Part shown: positions 9,196 to 18,281 of the stretch, in pieces
Numbering within the stretch: position 1 is the first letter of the stretch
How the letters are laid out: every line of letters begins with the position of its first letter
NCBI RefSeq assembly: GCF_005116675.2
Contig: NZ_CP050699.1
Coordinates: 5,527,001 to 5,591,000, forward strand
Reading direction: 5' to 3'
DNA length: 64,000 bases
Origin: Desulfosediminicola ganghwensis
GTDB lineage: Bacteria > Desulfobacterota > Desulfobulbia > Desulfobulbales > Desulfocapsaceae
Program-made: the position numbers and the translations under genes
The notes under the pieces: generated by a model
The model's database searches: none
The model's input: only the letters and a program-made list of their open reading frames with translations
Told to the model about the DNA's origin: nothing

Positions 9196-10839
9196 TTATG
9201 ATGCCTTTTCGCGGCGTAACATTGCTTGCCGATACAACTCCAGATATTTTTTCTTCACAACATCCCAGGTATATTCTTCCCTGATCTTTCTGACAGCCAT
9301 CCTTTGCATTTTTCTCATCTTGTCAGGCTGCAGGTAAAGTTCCTGCGCCCTGACAAGTGCCCCATACAACTCATCGGCTGAATCACCGCGATACGCGATG
9401 CCTGTCTCGTTATCCACAACCTTAACCAGCCCGCCCACATGGTGCACCACAGGAACGGCACCGAATAACTGAGCCATATAGTCAGTCAGGCCGCACGGTT
9501 CATAACGGGATGGTATGACGAAAAAGTCTCCTCCTGCATAAATATGATTAGCCAATTCCAGGCTGAACCCTCTTACAAAACATAACCGGCCTGCAAGCTC
9601 TTTCTTCAGGCTCAATGATCGAATGGCTGCATCGAGATACTCACTACCGCTCCCAAGAATTACGGCCTGACAATCCTCGTACTCACTGAACAAATTCTCA
9701 ATAGCGACCAGGAAATGATCAATCCCTTTCTGCTCACTGAGTCTGCCGATAAAGGTAAAAAGCGGGTCGTCTGGCTTAACGGCGATTTCCCCGAACAGCT
9801 CCAGCCCTGCAGGCAATTCCTTTTCCGCCAACGTCCGCAGCAAACGCTCCTTGCACTGTCTCTTGCCAGCCAGCTCATCTTCTTCTGAAGAAGGATCATA
9901 ACTGGCAGCCAGACCAAGCTCTTTTGCCTTCAATGGGTTAAATGACTCGGGCTGAATACCGTTTGTTACACCTTCAATGGTGTACCCCCGGGCCGCAAGG
10001 GCATGCCCCAACCAATCAGTACGTGCGTCTTCCTCACTCTCCATGAGTTCTTTGGCATAGTTGCTGCTTACCGTATTTAAGACAGCATAGCTCCCTGCGG
10101 TTAAAAGGGGATCAAACTTGCCGGACAGCCTGTTCTCACCGATCACACTCCAGGGCAATCCGGTAATACCATGGGCAAAGGGCAGATCCGCAACTTCCTG
10201 GTGATAACCAACGCCAGCGTTGTGTATTGTTACCAGACAGCCCGTGTCTTTAAAGAAACAGCGCCAGCCCTGGCATTCATAGATAAGGGCGGGGATAAGC
10301 GCAGTGTGGCCGTCATGACAATGAATAACATCAGGTTTCTCATCCAGACAGACCATCAGTTCAAGAGCCGCCTTCTGCAAAAGGACATTCATGGCAAAAT
10401 AGTCATAATGCCCGGTACCGGTTTTCTTCCAGGCCTCTCTGGCCGCCTCTTCATCCGTATAGGTATAGACATCGAATTTTTCTGAAAAGCGGTCGGCCTC
10501 GATGAGATAAAGGGTTACAGCTTTTTCTTTCTTGAACCAGACCATGCAGGATTCCCTACGCTCTTCAAGGCCATAATTCATATCCACGCCGAACCGCAGC
10601 CTATCCTGCCGCTTGCCTCGTCTGTAAATTGGCTTGAAGCCGGCTTGTTCAGGGTTGATAAACCCGTATCCAGGCAACACAATGCTCACCCGGCAGCTAT
10701 CCTCTTTGATCAGACTCTCCGACAGCTGGAACACTACATCCTTCACCCCGCCGGCCCCTGCAAGATCATTATACTCGCGACTTATCATCCAGATGTTGCT
10801 TATGATGCCGCCACCGTTTAACGCCGGAATCTTTTCCAT
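9196..10839 (-). CDS. glgA: Glycogen/starch synthase (GT5 family)
   Basis: Glucosyltransferase of about 547 residues, expected to extend alpha-1,4-glucan from ADP- or UDP-glucose. GT-B fold: N-terminal half with LPGYGF, VIHCHDGHTALIPALIY and VTIHNAG; C-terminal half with FIGRLSEQKGIDHF and the signature PSRYEPCGLTDYMAQLFGAV then VGGLVKVVDN. The usual N-terminal LAKTGGLADV is LAGAGGVKDV here, so the Lys that contacts the sugar nucleotide in E. coli GlgA is Gly. The start is ambiguous: ATG at 10837-10839, or the TTG directly before it; the GGAGG overlaps closely and a TGA lies four codons upstream of the TTG. Neighbours are gapA and aroC on the same strand. Confidence 0.88.
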   Translation of the reverse strand: MEKIPALNGGGIISNIWMISREYNDLAGAGGVKDVVFQLSESLIKEDSCRVSIVLPGYGFINPEQAGFKPIYRRGKRQDRLRFGVDMNYGLEERRESCMVWFKKEKAVTLYLIEADRFSEKFDVYTYTDEEAAREAWKKTGTGHYDYFAMNVLLQKAALELMVCLDEKPDVIHCHDGHTALIPALIYECQGWRCFFKDTGCLVTIHNAGVGYHQEVADLPFAHGITGLPWSVIGENRLSGKFDPLLTAGSYAVLNTVSSNYAKELMESEEDARTDWLGHALAARGYTIEGVTNGIQPESFNPLKAKELGLAASYDPSSEEDELAGKRQCKERLLRTLAEKELPAGLELFGEIAVKPDDPLFTFIGRLSEQKGIDHFLVAIENLFSEYEDCQAVILGSGSEYLDAAIRSLSLKKELAGRLCFVRGFSLELANHIYAGGDFFVIPSRYEPCGLTDYMAQLFGAVPVVHHVGGLVKVVDNETGIAYRGDSADELYGALVRAQELYLQPDKMRKMQRMAVRKIREEYTWDVVKKKYLELYRQAMLRREKAS

Positions 10840-10889
10840 CAACCTCCGCCAATATCAGTGATGATGCTCACCAGTGTCTCCATCGCTGC

Positions 10890-11972
10890 CTACTCACCTT
10901 CCGGAAAACATGTTGCGTTTTGTCTCAACAGTTGGTCAAGCAAGGTTATGCGAACCATTGCCTCACATACCGGAATAACTCTTGGAATAGCGGAGATATC
11001 GTGACGGCCACCTATCTTGATTTTGACAGCCTCACCATCGCTACCCACTGTTTGCTGCTCTTTGGCAATAGAGGGGATGGGTTTTACGGCTACCCGTATG
11101 ACCAATTCCTGCCCGCTGGAAATTCCCGCCAGCATGCCACCAGCATTATTGCTGGCAAATCCTTCCGGGGTAATCGGGTCATTACTCTCTGAGCCGACCA
11201 TGTCAGCCACCGCAAAACCCGCACCGAACTCAACCCCCTTCACCGCTCCTATGGAGAGAAGTCCGTGGCCCAGTTCTGCTTCAAGTTTATCAAAAACAGG
11301 TTCACCAAGTCCCGGCGGGCAGGTGGCGCGAATCTCCACGATGCCTCCCAGAGTATCTCCCTGCTTTCTGACCTCTTGAACGCGCATATCCATCTTTTCC
11401 GCGGCAACAGGGTCCGGACAGTAATAGAGATTTTCGTCAATCACTGAAAGATCACAACTTTCGATATGCACCCCGCCAAGCGCCACGGTGTAACCAATCA
11501 CTTGAATATCGAAGTGATTCAGCACCTGTTCCGCAACTGCCCCTGCGGCTACCCTGGCTGCCGTCTCACGAGCGGAAGCTCTGCCCCCGCCCCGATGATC
11601 CCGCAGACCATACTTGGCATCATAGGTTATGTCCCCATGCCCCGGTCGGTAGATCCCTTTGAGGTGATCATAGGATTTAGAATGGGCATCCTTGTTAAAG
11701 ATGGCAAGCGATATAGGGGTCCCCGTAGTCACTGGAGGAAGATCATCTTCCAGTTTTACGATTCCTGAAAGTATCTCAAGCTGATCAGGCTCCTTCCGGG
11801 GGCTTGATGCACCACCCTGGCCAGGCCGTCTGCGGTCCATCGTCTGCTGCAATGCGTCGAGATCAAGAGATATACCTGCGGGACAACCATCTACCACAGC
11901 GCCGATCGCCGTGCCATGAGACTCTCCCCAACTGGTTACCCTGAAAATTTTACCAAAAGTGCTTCCTGCCAT
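10890..11972 (-). CDS. aroC: Chorismate synthase
   Basis: Last enzyme of the shikimate pathway; converts 5-enolpyruvylshikimate 3-phosphate to chorismate using reduced FMN. The 360 residues carry the family signatures: FRVTSWGESHGTAIGAVVDG near the start, RRRPGQGG (about 47-54), YGLRDHRGGGRASARETA (about 120-137) and NNAGGMLAGISSG. Begins only six bases after the aroK stop, so the two form an operon with aroK first. Length and motifs are normal. Confidence 0.98.
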   Translation of the reverse strand: MAGSTFGKIFRVTSWGESHGTAIGAVVDGCPAGISLDLDALQQTMDRRRPGQGGASSPRKEPDQLEILSGIVKLEDDLPPVTTGTPISLAIFNKDAHSKSYDHLKGIYRPGHGDITYDAKYGLRDHRGGGRASARETAARVAAGAVAEQVLNHFDIQVIGYTVALGGVHIESCDLSVIDENLYYCPDPVAAEKMDMRVQEVRKQGDTLGGIVEIRATCPPGLGEPVFDKLEAELGHGLLSIGAVKGVEFGAGFAVADMVGSESNDPITPEGFASNNAGGMLAGISSGQELVIRVAVKPIPSIAKEQQTVGSDGEAVKIKIGGRHDISAIPRVIPVCEAMVRITLLDQLLRQNATCFPEGE

Positions 11973-11978
11973 ATTCAG

Positions 11979-12515
11979 CTATTCTCCCACTGCGATCGAA
12001 TGAAATTTCTCTGTAATCGAATCCACGGCAACCGCAATACTCATCCTGCCGGTATCCACTGCGTAATCTGAAAGCTCCCTGTAAATCGGAGTTCGTACCT
12101 CCAGGATATCGGCAATTTCCTGGTCTATCGCCTTACCGGTTAAAGTTGGCCGCTCAGAATTACCTGCATCGTTGCCGCCAAGTCTGCCTGCCAATACGGA
12201 TAAGTCTGCTGTGAGCCATACCACGAGCGCCTTTCTGCCATATTGCGCCCAGATGTCACGATGCATAATCGCCCCCCCACCGGTTGCGACAACGGTGTTG
12301 GACGACTCAAACGCTTTGATGAGAGCTTCAGCCTCGTATTTCCTGAACGCGTCCCACCCCTGGCTTCCCACAATTTCCTCAATTGATGAGTTGCACTTTG
12401 AGCGAATGAGCGAATCGGTATCTAAAAAGGAAAAGCTGAGTTTGGAGGCTAACGCACGGCCAATCGTGGACTTACCAGTGGCTCGATATCCAATGAGAAC
12501 AATCTTATCTATCAT
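11979..12515 (-). CDS. aroK: Shikimate kinase
   Basis: Phosphorylates shikimate at the 3-OH with ATP; 178 residues. The Walker A loop is GYRATGKST (8-16), the shikimate-binding Asp is in FLDTDSLI and a TGGGA motif follows in VVATGGGAIM; the lid region holds RPTL. It is the first gene of an aroK-aroC pair. The GYRATGKS form rather than GPMGAGKS is a common variant in this family. Confidence 0.96.
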   Translation of the reverse strand: MIDKIVLIGYRATGKSTIGRALASKLSFSFLDTDSLIRSKCNSSIEEIVGSQGWDAFRKYEAEALIKAFESSNTVVATGGGAIMHRDIWAQYGRKALVVWLTADLSVLAGRLGGNDAGNSERPTLTGKAIDQEIADILEVRTPIYRELSDYAVDTGRMSIAVAVDSITEKFHSIAVGE

Positions 12516-12913
12516 AATCCATTACCAAATTTTCATTATCTATACTATTCGCAAATCAAATGATGTCAAGCATTGTTGCAGTAAACATGTACTTCAAATT
12601 TATTGATAAACCGTAGGTTTTATAGTGATTTCAGCCTCGACTCCCCATGGATCATTCCCAGCTTCAAGATGTGCAACCTTCGTTTCAGAGACATTTGGGC
12701 GCGGATTGACTGGAATTACGAAACAACCTATAGTAACGACAAATTATTCATTTCGGCAGGTCATTGTTGCAGTTGCAGAAATACTCTCGTATTTTCCAAG
12801 ACTGCTGCGACAGTGGTCAGTCAGAGGTGCTCGATTTTGGCATCGATTCCTGTCCCAGACAAAACGATTTTACTACCTGCTGCCTCTACATTCAGCAACT
12901 ATCCGGAGCTATC
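12516..12913. other. Divergent intergenic region between aroK and the YjbQ operon
   Basis: About 400 bases between the start of aroK (minus) and the start of the YjbQ gene (plus). It must hold both promoters, but I could not single out a convincing -35/-10 pair. Open frames cross it on the plus strand, but their translations resemble no protein I recognise, and the one that joins the YjbQ gene in frame lacks a family match upstream of residue 1. Confidence 0.45.
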
Positions 12914-13324
12914 ATGTTATCAGGAACTTTTTCACTCAAGACAAATACATACATGAAAATGGTCGACATTACTGACTCTGTTGATGCCATCCTGCATGAG
13001 CATAGCATGCAAAACGGGTTCTGCTATCTGTTCAACCCGCATACCACCGCCGGCCTTACGATCAACGAAGGTGCGGATCCCGATGTCCAGACAGATATCA
13101 TTGCCGCTCTGCAGCACATTGTCCCCTTAAAATTTAATTACCGGCATAGCGAGGGAAATTCTCCATCGCATGTCATGGCCTCGCTAATGGGTTGTTCTCT
13201 TACCATAGCTGTAGAGAACGGTAAACTTCAGCTAGGTACCTGGCAACGCGTTTTTTTCTGTGAGTTTGACGGCCCGAGGACCCGCAAAGTATACTGGCGA
13301 CTTGACAATAACCTTAATCAATAG
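12914..13324 (+). CDS. YjbQ/UPF0047-family protein
   Basis: About 136 residues of the YjbQ family, a small trimeric fold for which a weak thiamine-phosphate-synthase activity has been reported. Motifs: DITDSVDAIL, CYLFNPHTTAGLTINEGADP (the family's conserved HTTAGLTINE), YRHSEGNSPSHVMASLMG and LGTWQRVFFCEFDGPRTRKV, all typical. The open frame extends to 12764 upstream, but the ATG at 12914 matches the family's length and follows a CGGAG motif. It is the first gene of a run with a small His-tailed protein, a UbiD decarboxylase and a pseudouridine synthase. Real physiological role unknown. Confidence 0.9.
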   Translation: MLSGTFSLKTNTYMKMVDITDSVDAILHEHSMQNGFCYLFNPHTTAGLTINEGADPDVQTDIIAALQHIVPLKFNYRHSEGNSPSHVMASLMGCSLTIAVENGKLQLGTWQRVFFCEFDGPRTRKVYWRLDNNLNQ

Positions 13325-13342
13325 CAGATTACCTGCCTTATT

Positions 13343-13603
13343 ATGAAATCAATAACACCTGATCAGATCTGTTTCGGCCTCAACAGGCAACTTGACGAAG
13401 CATCGTTTTCCTGCTACCTGCAGCTTCTTGGACGTCCCGAATTTGCAGATGTCCTGGCAGAGAGAATGACAAGCGAAGAAATCAATGTCTTCATCGACAA
13501 CATGACGGCATTACTCAAAAAGCATCTGCGGGGTAACGAATATCACGCCTTATTTCTCCAACAACAAGGCCACCACTCCCATGCTCACTCCCATGATGAA
13601 TAG
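13343..13603 (+). CDS. Small conserved cytoplasmic protein with His-rich tail
   Basis: Eighty-six residues, no membrane segment. It appears helical (TPDQICFGLNRQLDEASFSC, TSEEINVFIDNMTALLKKHL) and ends in HHSHAHSHDE, a tail able to bind a divalent metal. Similar short proteins occur in Desulfobacterota as far as I recall, without assigned function. It lies 18 bases after the YjbQ gene and nine bases before the UbiD start, so it belongs to this operon. No clear ribosome-binding site is seen before the ATG, which suggests translational coupling. Confidence 0.7.
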   Translation: MKSITPDQICFGLNRQLDEASFSCYLQLLGRPEFADVLAERMTSEEINVFIDNMTALLKKHLRGNEYHALFLQQQGHHSHAHSHDE

Positions 13604-13612
13604 AGAACACCT

Positions 13613-15391
13613 GTGAAAAAAGAAAAGCTCCAAGATTTACGCGGATTTATAGATTTACTCAAAGAGGATGGCGACCTTCTGGTTATTGAGGAAGAAGTTG
13701 ACCCCTATCTGGAAATTGCCGAAATCCACCGGCGGGTGATTTCCCGCGGCGGCCCTGCACTCCTTTTCACCAATGTAAAAGGCTCCGATTTCCCTGTGGT
13801 CACCAATCTGTTTGGCACCAGCAATCGGCTTGAGCTGGCCTTCGGCGGCAAACCAAAACAATTTGTCCGCGACATTGTCAACCTTGCAGAAACCGCAATG
13901 CCGCTTACCGCCAAAAAAATATGGGCCAACCGTTCCCTGGTTGGCGATTGCATGAAGCTGGGCCTGAAGAAAACAAAGCGGGCACCAATCCTCGAAAATT
14001 GCCAGCAACCTGCCGAACTGTGTAAACTCCCAATGCTTACCTCATGGCACAGCGATGGCGGACCATTCGTCACCTTGCCATTGGTTTATACCGAGCATCC
14101 TGATGGTCATGGCCACAACCTTGGCATGTACCGCATTCAACGTTTCGATGATACCACCACCGGTATTCACTGGCAAATACACAAGGGAGGAGGCTACCAC
14201 TATTTCGAAGCCGAGAAACAGAACAAACCCCTGCCTGTCACCCTCTACATAGGCGGACCACCGGCTCTTATTCTCTCCGCCATTGCCCCACTGCCGGAAG
14301 ATCTGCCGGAACTGATGCTTGCTTCCCTGGTCATTGGCGACAAACTTAAAATGGCCACGGACCCCCTTGGCAGCCACGATCTCGTTGCCAATGCCGAGTT
14401 TGCAATCAAAGGCGTAGTCCCTCCCCACCTGCGACGCCCTGAAGGGCCTTTTGGGGATCACTACGGCTACAACTCCCTACAGCATGATTACCCAGTTTTT
14501 CAGGTAAGCCACCTTTATCACAGAAATAATGCTATCTACCCGGCCACCGTTGTTGGCCGTCCGCGGCAGGAGGATTATTTCATAGGCGACTACCTCCAGG
14601 AAATGCTCTCCCCCCTCTTCCCGCTGGTAATGAAAGGCGTGAGGGAATTAAAGACATTTGGCGAGACGGGTTTTCATTGCCTTGCTGCTGCACGGGTTAC
14701 CGATCGCTATCCCCGCGAGGCATTTGCCTGCGGTCTCCGCATTCTTGGTGAGGGGCAGCTTTCGCTGACCAAATTCCTCATCATTACAGATGGTGATATC
14801 GATATTACTGATTTTGGCGCACTCTGGTGTCATGTATTAGAACGCGTGAAGTGGGATCGTGACCTTTTCGTTTTCGCCAACGTCTCACAGGACACTCTGG
14901 ATTACACCGGTCCTGCGGTAAACAAGGGCTCCAAGGCCTTAATGATGGGGCTTGGTGAGGAAAAGCTGCGAACTCTTTCACACGAATTTACCGGTACTCT
15001 TCCTGCAGAATGCAGGAAACCGAAAGTCTACCTGCCAGGTACTCTCGTGGTCGAGGGAACTTCTTATGTAGAAAACCAGGAGCTTGGAGCCCAGCTGGCG
15101 TGTTGGGACGGTCTCGGTGACTGGCCTTTCGTACTCCTGGTGGATAATGTTGAAGAGGCAACCTGTTCAATGCAGGAATTCCTCTGGACGTTTTTTACCC
15201 GGTTTGAACCTGCCAACGATATTCACGCCTCTGCCACGAATGTCCGCAGATTCCATATCGGCCTCCGGGGACCTATCGTGATCGATTGCCGAATGAAGCC
15301 GTGGTACACAGATGTCCTGGAAGTCGATCAGGCTACTAAAGATCTTGTCGATGAAAAATTTGAACGAATCATTCCAAAGAGATACCGATGA
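13613..15391 (+). CDS. UbiD-family prenyl-FMN decarboxylase (menaquinone-type?)
   Basis: Protein of 592 residues of the UbiD family, decarboxylases that use prenylated FMN. Visible family segments: LRGFIDLLKEDGDLLVIEEE at the N-terminus, LTSWHSDGGPFVTLPLVYTE, MYRIQRFDDTTTGIHWQIHK, RRPEGPFGDHYGYNS and FPLVMKGVRELKTFGETGFH. The long form (about 600 residues) is typical of the decarboxylase proposed for menaquinone made through futalosine, but other UbiD substrates are possible. The start is GTG at 13613, nine bases after the small gene; ATGA overlap couples it to the following pseudouridine synthase. The UbiX flavin prenyltransferase is not in this window. Confidence 0.9.
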   Translation: MKKEKLQDLRGFIDLLKEDGDLLVIEEEVDPYLEIAEIHRRVISRGGPALLFTNVKGSDFPVVTNLFGTSNRLELAFGGKPKQFVRDIVNLAETAMPLTAKKIWANRSLVGDCMKLGLKKTKRAPILENCQQPAELCKLPMLTSWHSDGGPFVTLPLVYTEHPDGHGHNLGMYRIQRFDDTTTGIHWQIHKGGGYHYFEAEKQNKPLPVTLYIGGPPALILSAIAPLPEDLPELMLASLVIGDKLKMATDPLGSHDLVANAEFAIKGVVPPHLRRPEGPFGDHYGYNSLQHDYPVFQVSHLYHRNNAIYPATVVGRPRQEDYFIGDYLQEMLSPLFPLVMKGVRELKTFGETGFHCLAAARVTDRYPREAFACGLRILGEGQLSLTKFLIITDGDIDITDFGALWCHVLERVKWDRDLFVFANVSQDTLDYTGPAVNKGSKALMMGLGEEKLRTLSHEFTGTLPAECRKPKVYLPGTLVVEGTSYVENQELGAQLACWDGLGDWPFVLLVDNVEEATCSMQEFLWTFFTRFEPANDIHASATNVRRFHIGLRGPIVIDCRMKPWYTDVLEVDQATKDLVDEKFERIIPKRYR

Positions 15392-16104
15392 CAGAAAAGG
15401 TACGTTTACAGAAATACCTCGCCAGTTGTGGCGTCGCCTCCAGGCGAAAGGCCGAAGAGTACATCAGTCACGGTCGGGTCAAGATCAATGGCCAGACCAT
15501 CATCTCAATGGGGGAGAAAATCACTCCCGGAGAAGATCTGATACAATTTGACGGCAAAAATGTAGTGCCGCCGGAAGAGTTTGTTTATGTTCTGCTCAAT
15601 AAACCAGCAGGCTATGTCACCACTTTATCTGACCCCCAGGGACGCCCCATCGTCACCTCCCTGGTTAAAGACATTGGCCACAGACTCTTTCCCGTGGGTC
15701 GACTCGATCTTGACACAGAAGGCGCACTTATTCTGACCAACGATGGCAGCCTGGCCCAAAAAATTCAACATCCAAGTCACAAGACCAACAAAACATACCA
15801 GGCACTCGTCCAGGGCCATCCAGGCAAAAGCAAACTCCGCCAGCTGGAAGAAGGTGTTGTAATAGAAGAAAAAATTACAGCCCCTGCAAAAGTGAAAGTC
15901 GTCAAACACTATCAGAAACAAACCCTGGTCGAAATTACCCTCCACGAAGGCCGAAAGCGGCAGGTTAAAAAGATGTTTGAGTTGATAGGCAATCCTGTCA
16001 TTCAGTTGAAACGAATCTCATATGGGAAGTTACACCTAGGAAAACTCCCTACCGGCAAGCATAAGATACTTAACTCCAGAGATTTAAATAAAATATTTTT
16101 ATAA
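15388..16104 (+). CDS. Pseudouridine synthase, RsuA/RluB/RluE family
   Basis: RNA-modifying enzyme of 238 residues. N-terminal S4 RNA-binding domain (about 3-62: VRLQKYLASCGVASRRKAEE), then the catalytic domain with VLLNKPAGYVTTLSDPQGRP, and VGRLDLDTEGALILTNDG, whose Asp after GRL is the catalytic residue. HEGRKRQVKKMFELIGNPV closes the family signature. By sequence it is nearest RluB (23S rRNA) but RsuA/RluE roles are not excluded. Its ATG overlaps the TGA of the UbiD gene by four bases. A short hairpin about 145 bases downstream may end the operon. Confidence 0.93.
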   Translation: MTEKVRLQKYLASCGVASRRKAEEYISHGRVKINGQTIISMGEKITPGEDLIQFDGKNVVPPEEFVYVLLNKPAGYVTTLSDPQGRPIVTSLVKDIGHRLFPVGRLDLDTEGALILTNDGSLAQKIQHPSHKTNKTYQALVQGHPGKSKLRQLEEGVVIEEKITAPAKVKVVKHYQKQTLVEITLHEGRKRQVKKMFELIGNPVIQLKRISYGKLHLGKLPTGKHKILNSRDLNKIFL

Positions 16105-16249
16105 AATTCTCTTTACAAACCAAAAATTAACTGATTAAATCTAAACAGTTAGGCATGCATTGGTGATTTTGCAATTTCCTCCAATCGCCCTAACGCTCTG
16201 GTTTTTAAAGACTAATCACCCTAACACCAGTAACATCATCCAGAAAAGT

Positions 16250-16272
16250 TTGAACTGTACCAGTTCAATTTT
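16250..16272 (+). terminator. Weak terminator-like hairpin
   Basis: Perfect 8-bp inverted repeat TTGAACTG-tac-CAGTTCAA followed by TTTT, 146 bases after the pseudouridine synthase. The stem is AT-rich, so it is either a weak terminator for that operon or a protein-binding palindrome upstream of the HU gene. Confidence 0.45.
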
Positions 16273-16352
16273 GCTGCATGACTAGAAATGAGTGGGTTTT
16301 TTCAATTCCCTACAGGCGGGGCCATAATCAGACTTCTTGACAGGAGTACAGC

Positions 16353-16634
16353 ATGAACAAATCAGAACTCATCGAGACTTTAGCACAGGACATCAACATC
16401 CCACACCGTGAAGCAGCTGCTATCACAAATACCGTCATAGAAACAATGACGGAAGCCCTTTCACGGGGCGAGAGTATAGAGATACGGGGATTCGGGAGCT
16501 TTGTGATCAAGAAGTATGATGCGTACGAAGGAAGAAATCCTAAGACCGGTAAGAAAATACTGGTGAAGCCAAAGAAACTGCCTTTCTTTAAAGTGGGAAA
16601 GGATCTTCGCGAAAAGGTAAATATCAGTAAATAA
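16353..16634 (+). CDS. HU/IHF-family DNA-bending protein
   Basis: Ninety-three residues. The dimerisation helices (MNKSELIETLAQDINIPHRE) and the beta-arm with GFGSFVIKKYDAYEGRNPKTGKK match the bacterial histone-like family; the arm tip RNPKTGK is conserved. Whether it acts as HU or as an IHF subunit cannot be decided from sequence alone. CAGGAG lies nine bases before the ATG. It is a single-gene unit with its own terminator directly behind it. Confidence 0.95.
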   Translation: MNKSELIETLAQDINIPHREAAAITNTVIETMTEALSRGESIEIRGFGSFVIKKYDAYEGRNPKTGKKILVKPKKLPFFKVGKDLREKVNISK

Positions 16635-16640
16635 TAGCTG

Positions 16641-16674
16641 ACCCCCACCAGATATTTTATCTGAGTGGGGGTTT
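16641..16674 (+). terminator. Terminator of the HU/IHF gene
   Basis: Long hairpin starting six bases after the stop: ACCCCCAC/GTGGGGGT plus an inner CAGATA/TATCTG, one bulged A, loop TTT. It is followed by a short T-run (GTTTGG). A strong stem with a modest U-tract. Confidence 0.8.
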
Positions 16675-16840
16675 GGTGTCTTAGCCCTCCAACCTGCCAG
16701 AATAGGCGGAGGGGTGATCCTCAATAATGAAAAACGCCTTTCTTTTCAGTGGTGCCAGCTGACTCTTGGCTTTGGCGAGCGGTGAAGAATGTCTCCAATT
16801 CCAAGTGACATGTTCTCACTGTGCCCACGGCTCAGTATCG

Positions 16841-18178
16841 TTAGCGCACAATTCCACCGACCAGATCATAAGTCTGTGCCTCACTGATCAGAACCTCAAC
16901 CAACTCACCAGGGCTGGCTTCCCCGTCGTTGATGTAGACACAGCCATCCACATCCGGTGCCTGGAATCGCGTTCGTCCCTCAAGGAGAAGGTCCGTCTCC
17001 CTGCTGAGCCCTTCCACCAGGACCAACTCTTTTCTCCCAACATATTTTTGCTGTATGCCTGCTGATAGCTCAGCCTGCAAAGTCAATATAGCATCCCGTC
17101 TTGCGATTTTGTCTTCTTCTGTGACCTGATCAGGGAAGAGCTGTGAAGGTGCGCCTTCCTCGTTTGCATAAGGAAACACCCCTACATGATCCAGCCGGAC
17201 GTCTCTCATAAAAGCCATTAACTGTTCTACATCAGCCTCTGTTTCACCCGGAAAGCCAACAAGGAAGGTCGTACGAATCGCAACGTCAGGCAAATAGTGA
17301 CGAATGCGCTCAACAAGACTGTAAAGGTCTTCGGTTGAATATCGCCTGTTCATCCTGTGCAGTACGCTCGTCGATACATGCTGAAAGGGAATATCCAGAT
17401 ATGGCACAATCCTGCTGTTTGCAGCCATAAGCTCCAGCAGCCTGTCGGTGATCCCCGAAGGATAAAGATAAAGCAACCTGAACCACGGTATTGCCGTGTC
17501 TGTCAACAAGCGCTGCAGCAGGTTTGTGAGGGTGCTCTCGCTATCCAGGTCGTTACCATACGCTGTTATATCCTGGGCGATGAGGGATAGCTCACGGGCC
17601 CCCTTTTGTTCGAGATTAACCGCTTCCTGAACCAGGTCATCAATGGGCCTGCTTCTGAGATCTCCTCTTATTGATGGAATCATGCAGTACGAACACCTGT
17701 TATCACAGCCTTCGGTAATCTTGAACCAGGCCCTGAAAGATGGTGTAGTGAGGATTCTGGGCATGCTGCTATCCATAATAAAGCGATCAGGCAACTGGAC
17801 CTTGGCGTGCTGCTCTCCATGGTTTTCAAAGAGCCCAGCAAGCCTGGCCGGCATGTCGTGACATCCTTCTGTACCAACAAAAAGATCGACCTCCGGCAAC
17901 TCGGCCGGCAGGCTGTTTCCATAACGCTGAACAAGGCATCCCACTACCACGAGTTTCTGACCGGGGTTTTGCGCCTTGATCTCGGCAAGACCAAGTATCT
18001 CATCAACAGCCTCCTCTACAGCCGGTTGGATAAAGCCGCAGGTATTCAGCATAAGCACCTGCGCTTTTTCCGGTGACTCTTCATAGGTCCACCCGGCTTC
18101 AGCTAAACCACCAATAATCATTTCGGAATCAACAAGATTTTTGGCACACCCCAAACTCACCAAATGAAACGAATGCAT
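16841..18178 (-). CDS. rimO: Ribosomal protein S12 methylthiotransferase RimO
   Basis: Radical-SAM enzyme that methylthiolates the conserved Asp of ribosomal protein S12; 445 residues. N-terminal UPF0004 domain with Cys11 (SLGCAKNLVDSE), Cys47 (LNTCGF) and Cys81 (VVGCLVQRY) for one cluster; radical-SAM CxxxCxxC at Cys158, Cys162 and Cys165 (GCDNRCSYCMIP); C-terminal TRAM domain. SLGCAKNLVDSE distinguishes RimO from MiaB. Transcribed away from the nucleoside phosphorylase, about 100 bases downstream of it. Confidence 0.97.
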   Translation of the reverse strand: MHSFHLVSLGCAKNLVDSEMIIGGLAEAGWTYEESPEKAQVLMLNTCGFIQPAVEEAVDEILGLAEIKAQNPGQKLVVVGCLVQRYGNSLPAELPEVDLFVGTEGCHDMPARLAGLFENHGEQHAKVQLPDRFIMDSSMPRILTTPSFRAWFKITEGCDNRCSYCMIPSIRGDLRSRPIDDLVQEAVNLEQKGARELSLIAQDITAYGNDLDSESTLTNLLQRLLTDTAIPWFRLLYLYPSGITDRLLELMAANSRIVPYLDIPFQHVSTSVLHRMNRRYSTEDLYSLVERIRHYLPDVAIRTTFLVGFPGETEADVEQLMAFMRDVRLDHVGVFPYANEEGAPSQLFPDQVTEEDKIARRDAILTLQAELSAGIQQKYVGRKELVLVEGLSRETDLLLEGRTRFQAPDVDGCVYINDGEASPGELVEVLISEAQTYDLVGGIVR

Positions 18179-18281
18179 GAGTAAAACTCCATTTATGTTT
18201 TCAAATATATGCTATCTAATGAAAGAAGTAAGAATACGAGCTGCCCATCTTATTTTGGATAATACAGCAGTCCCTGAGAGA

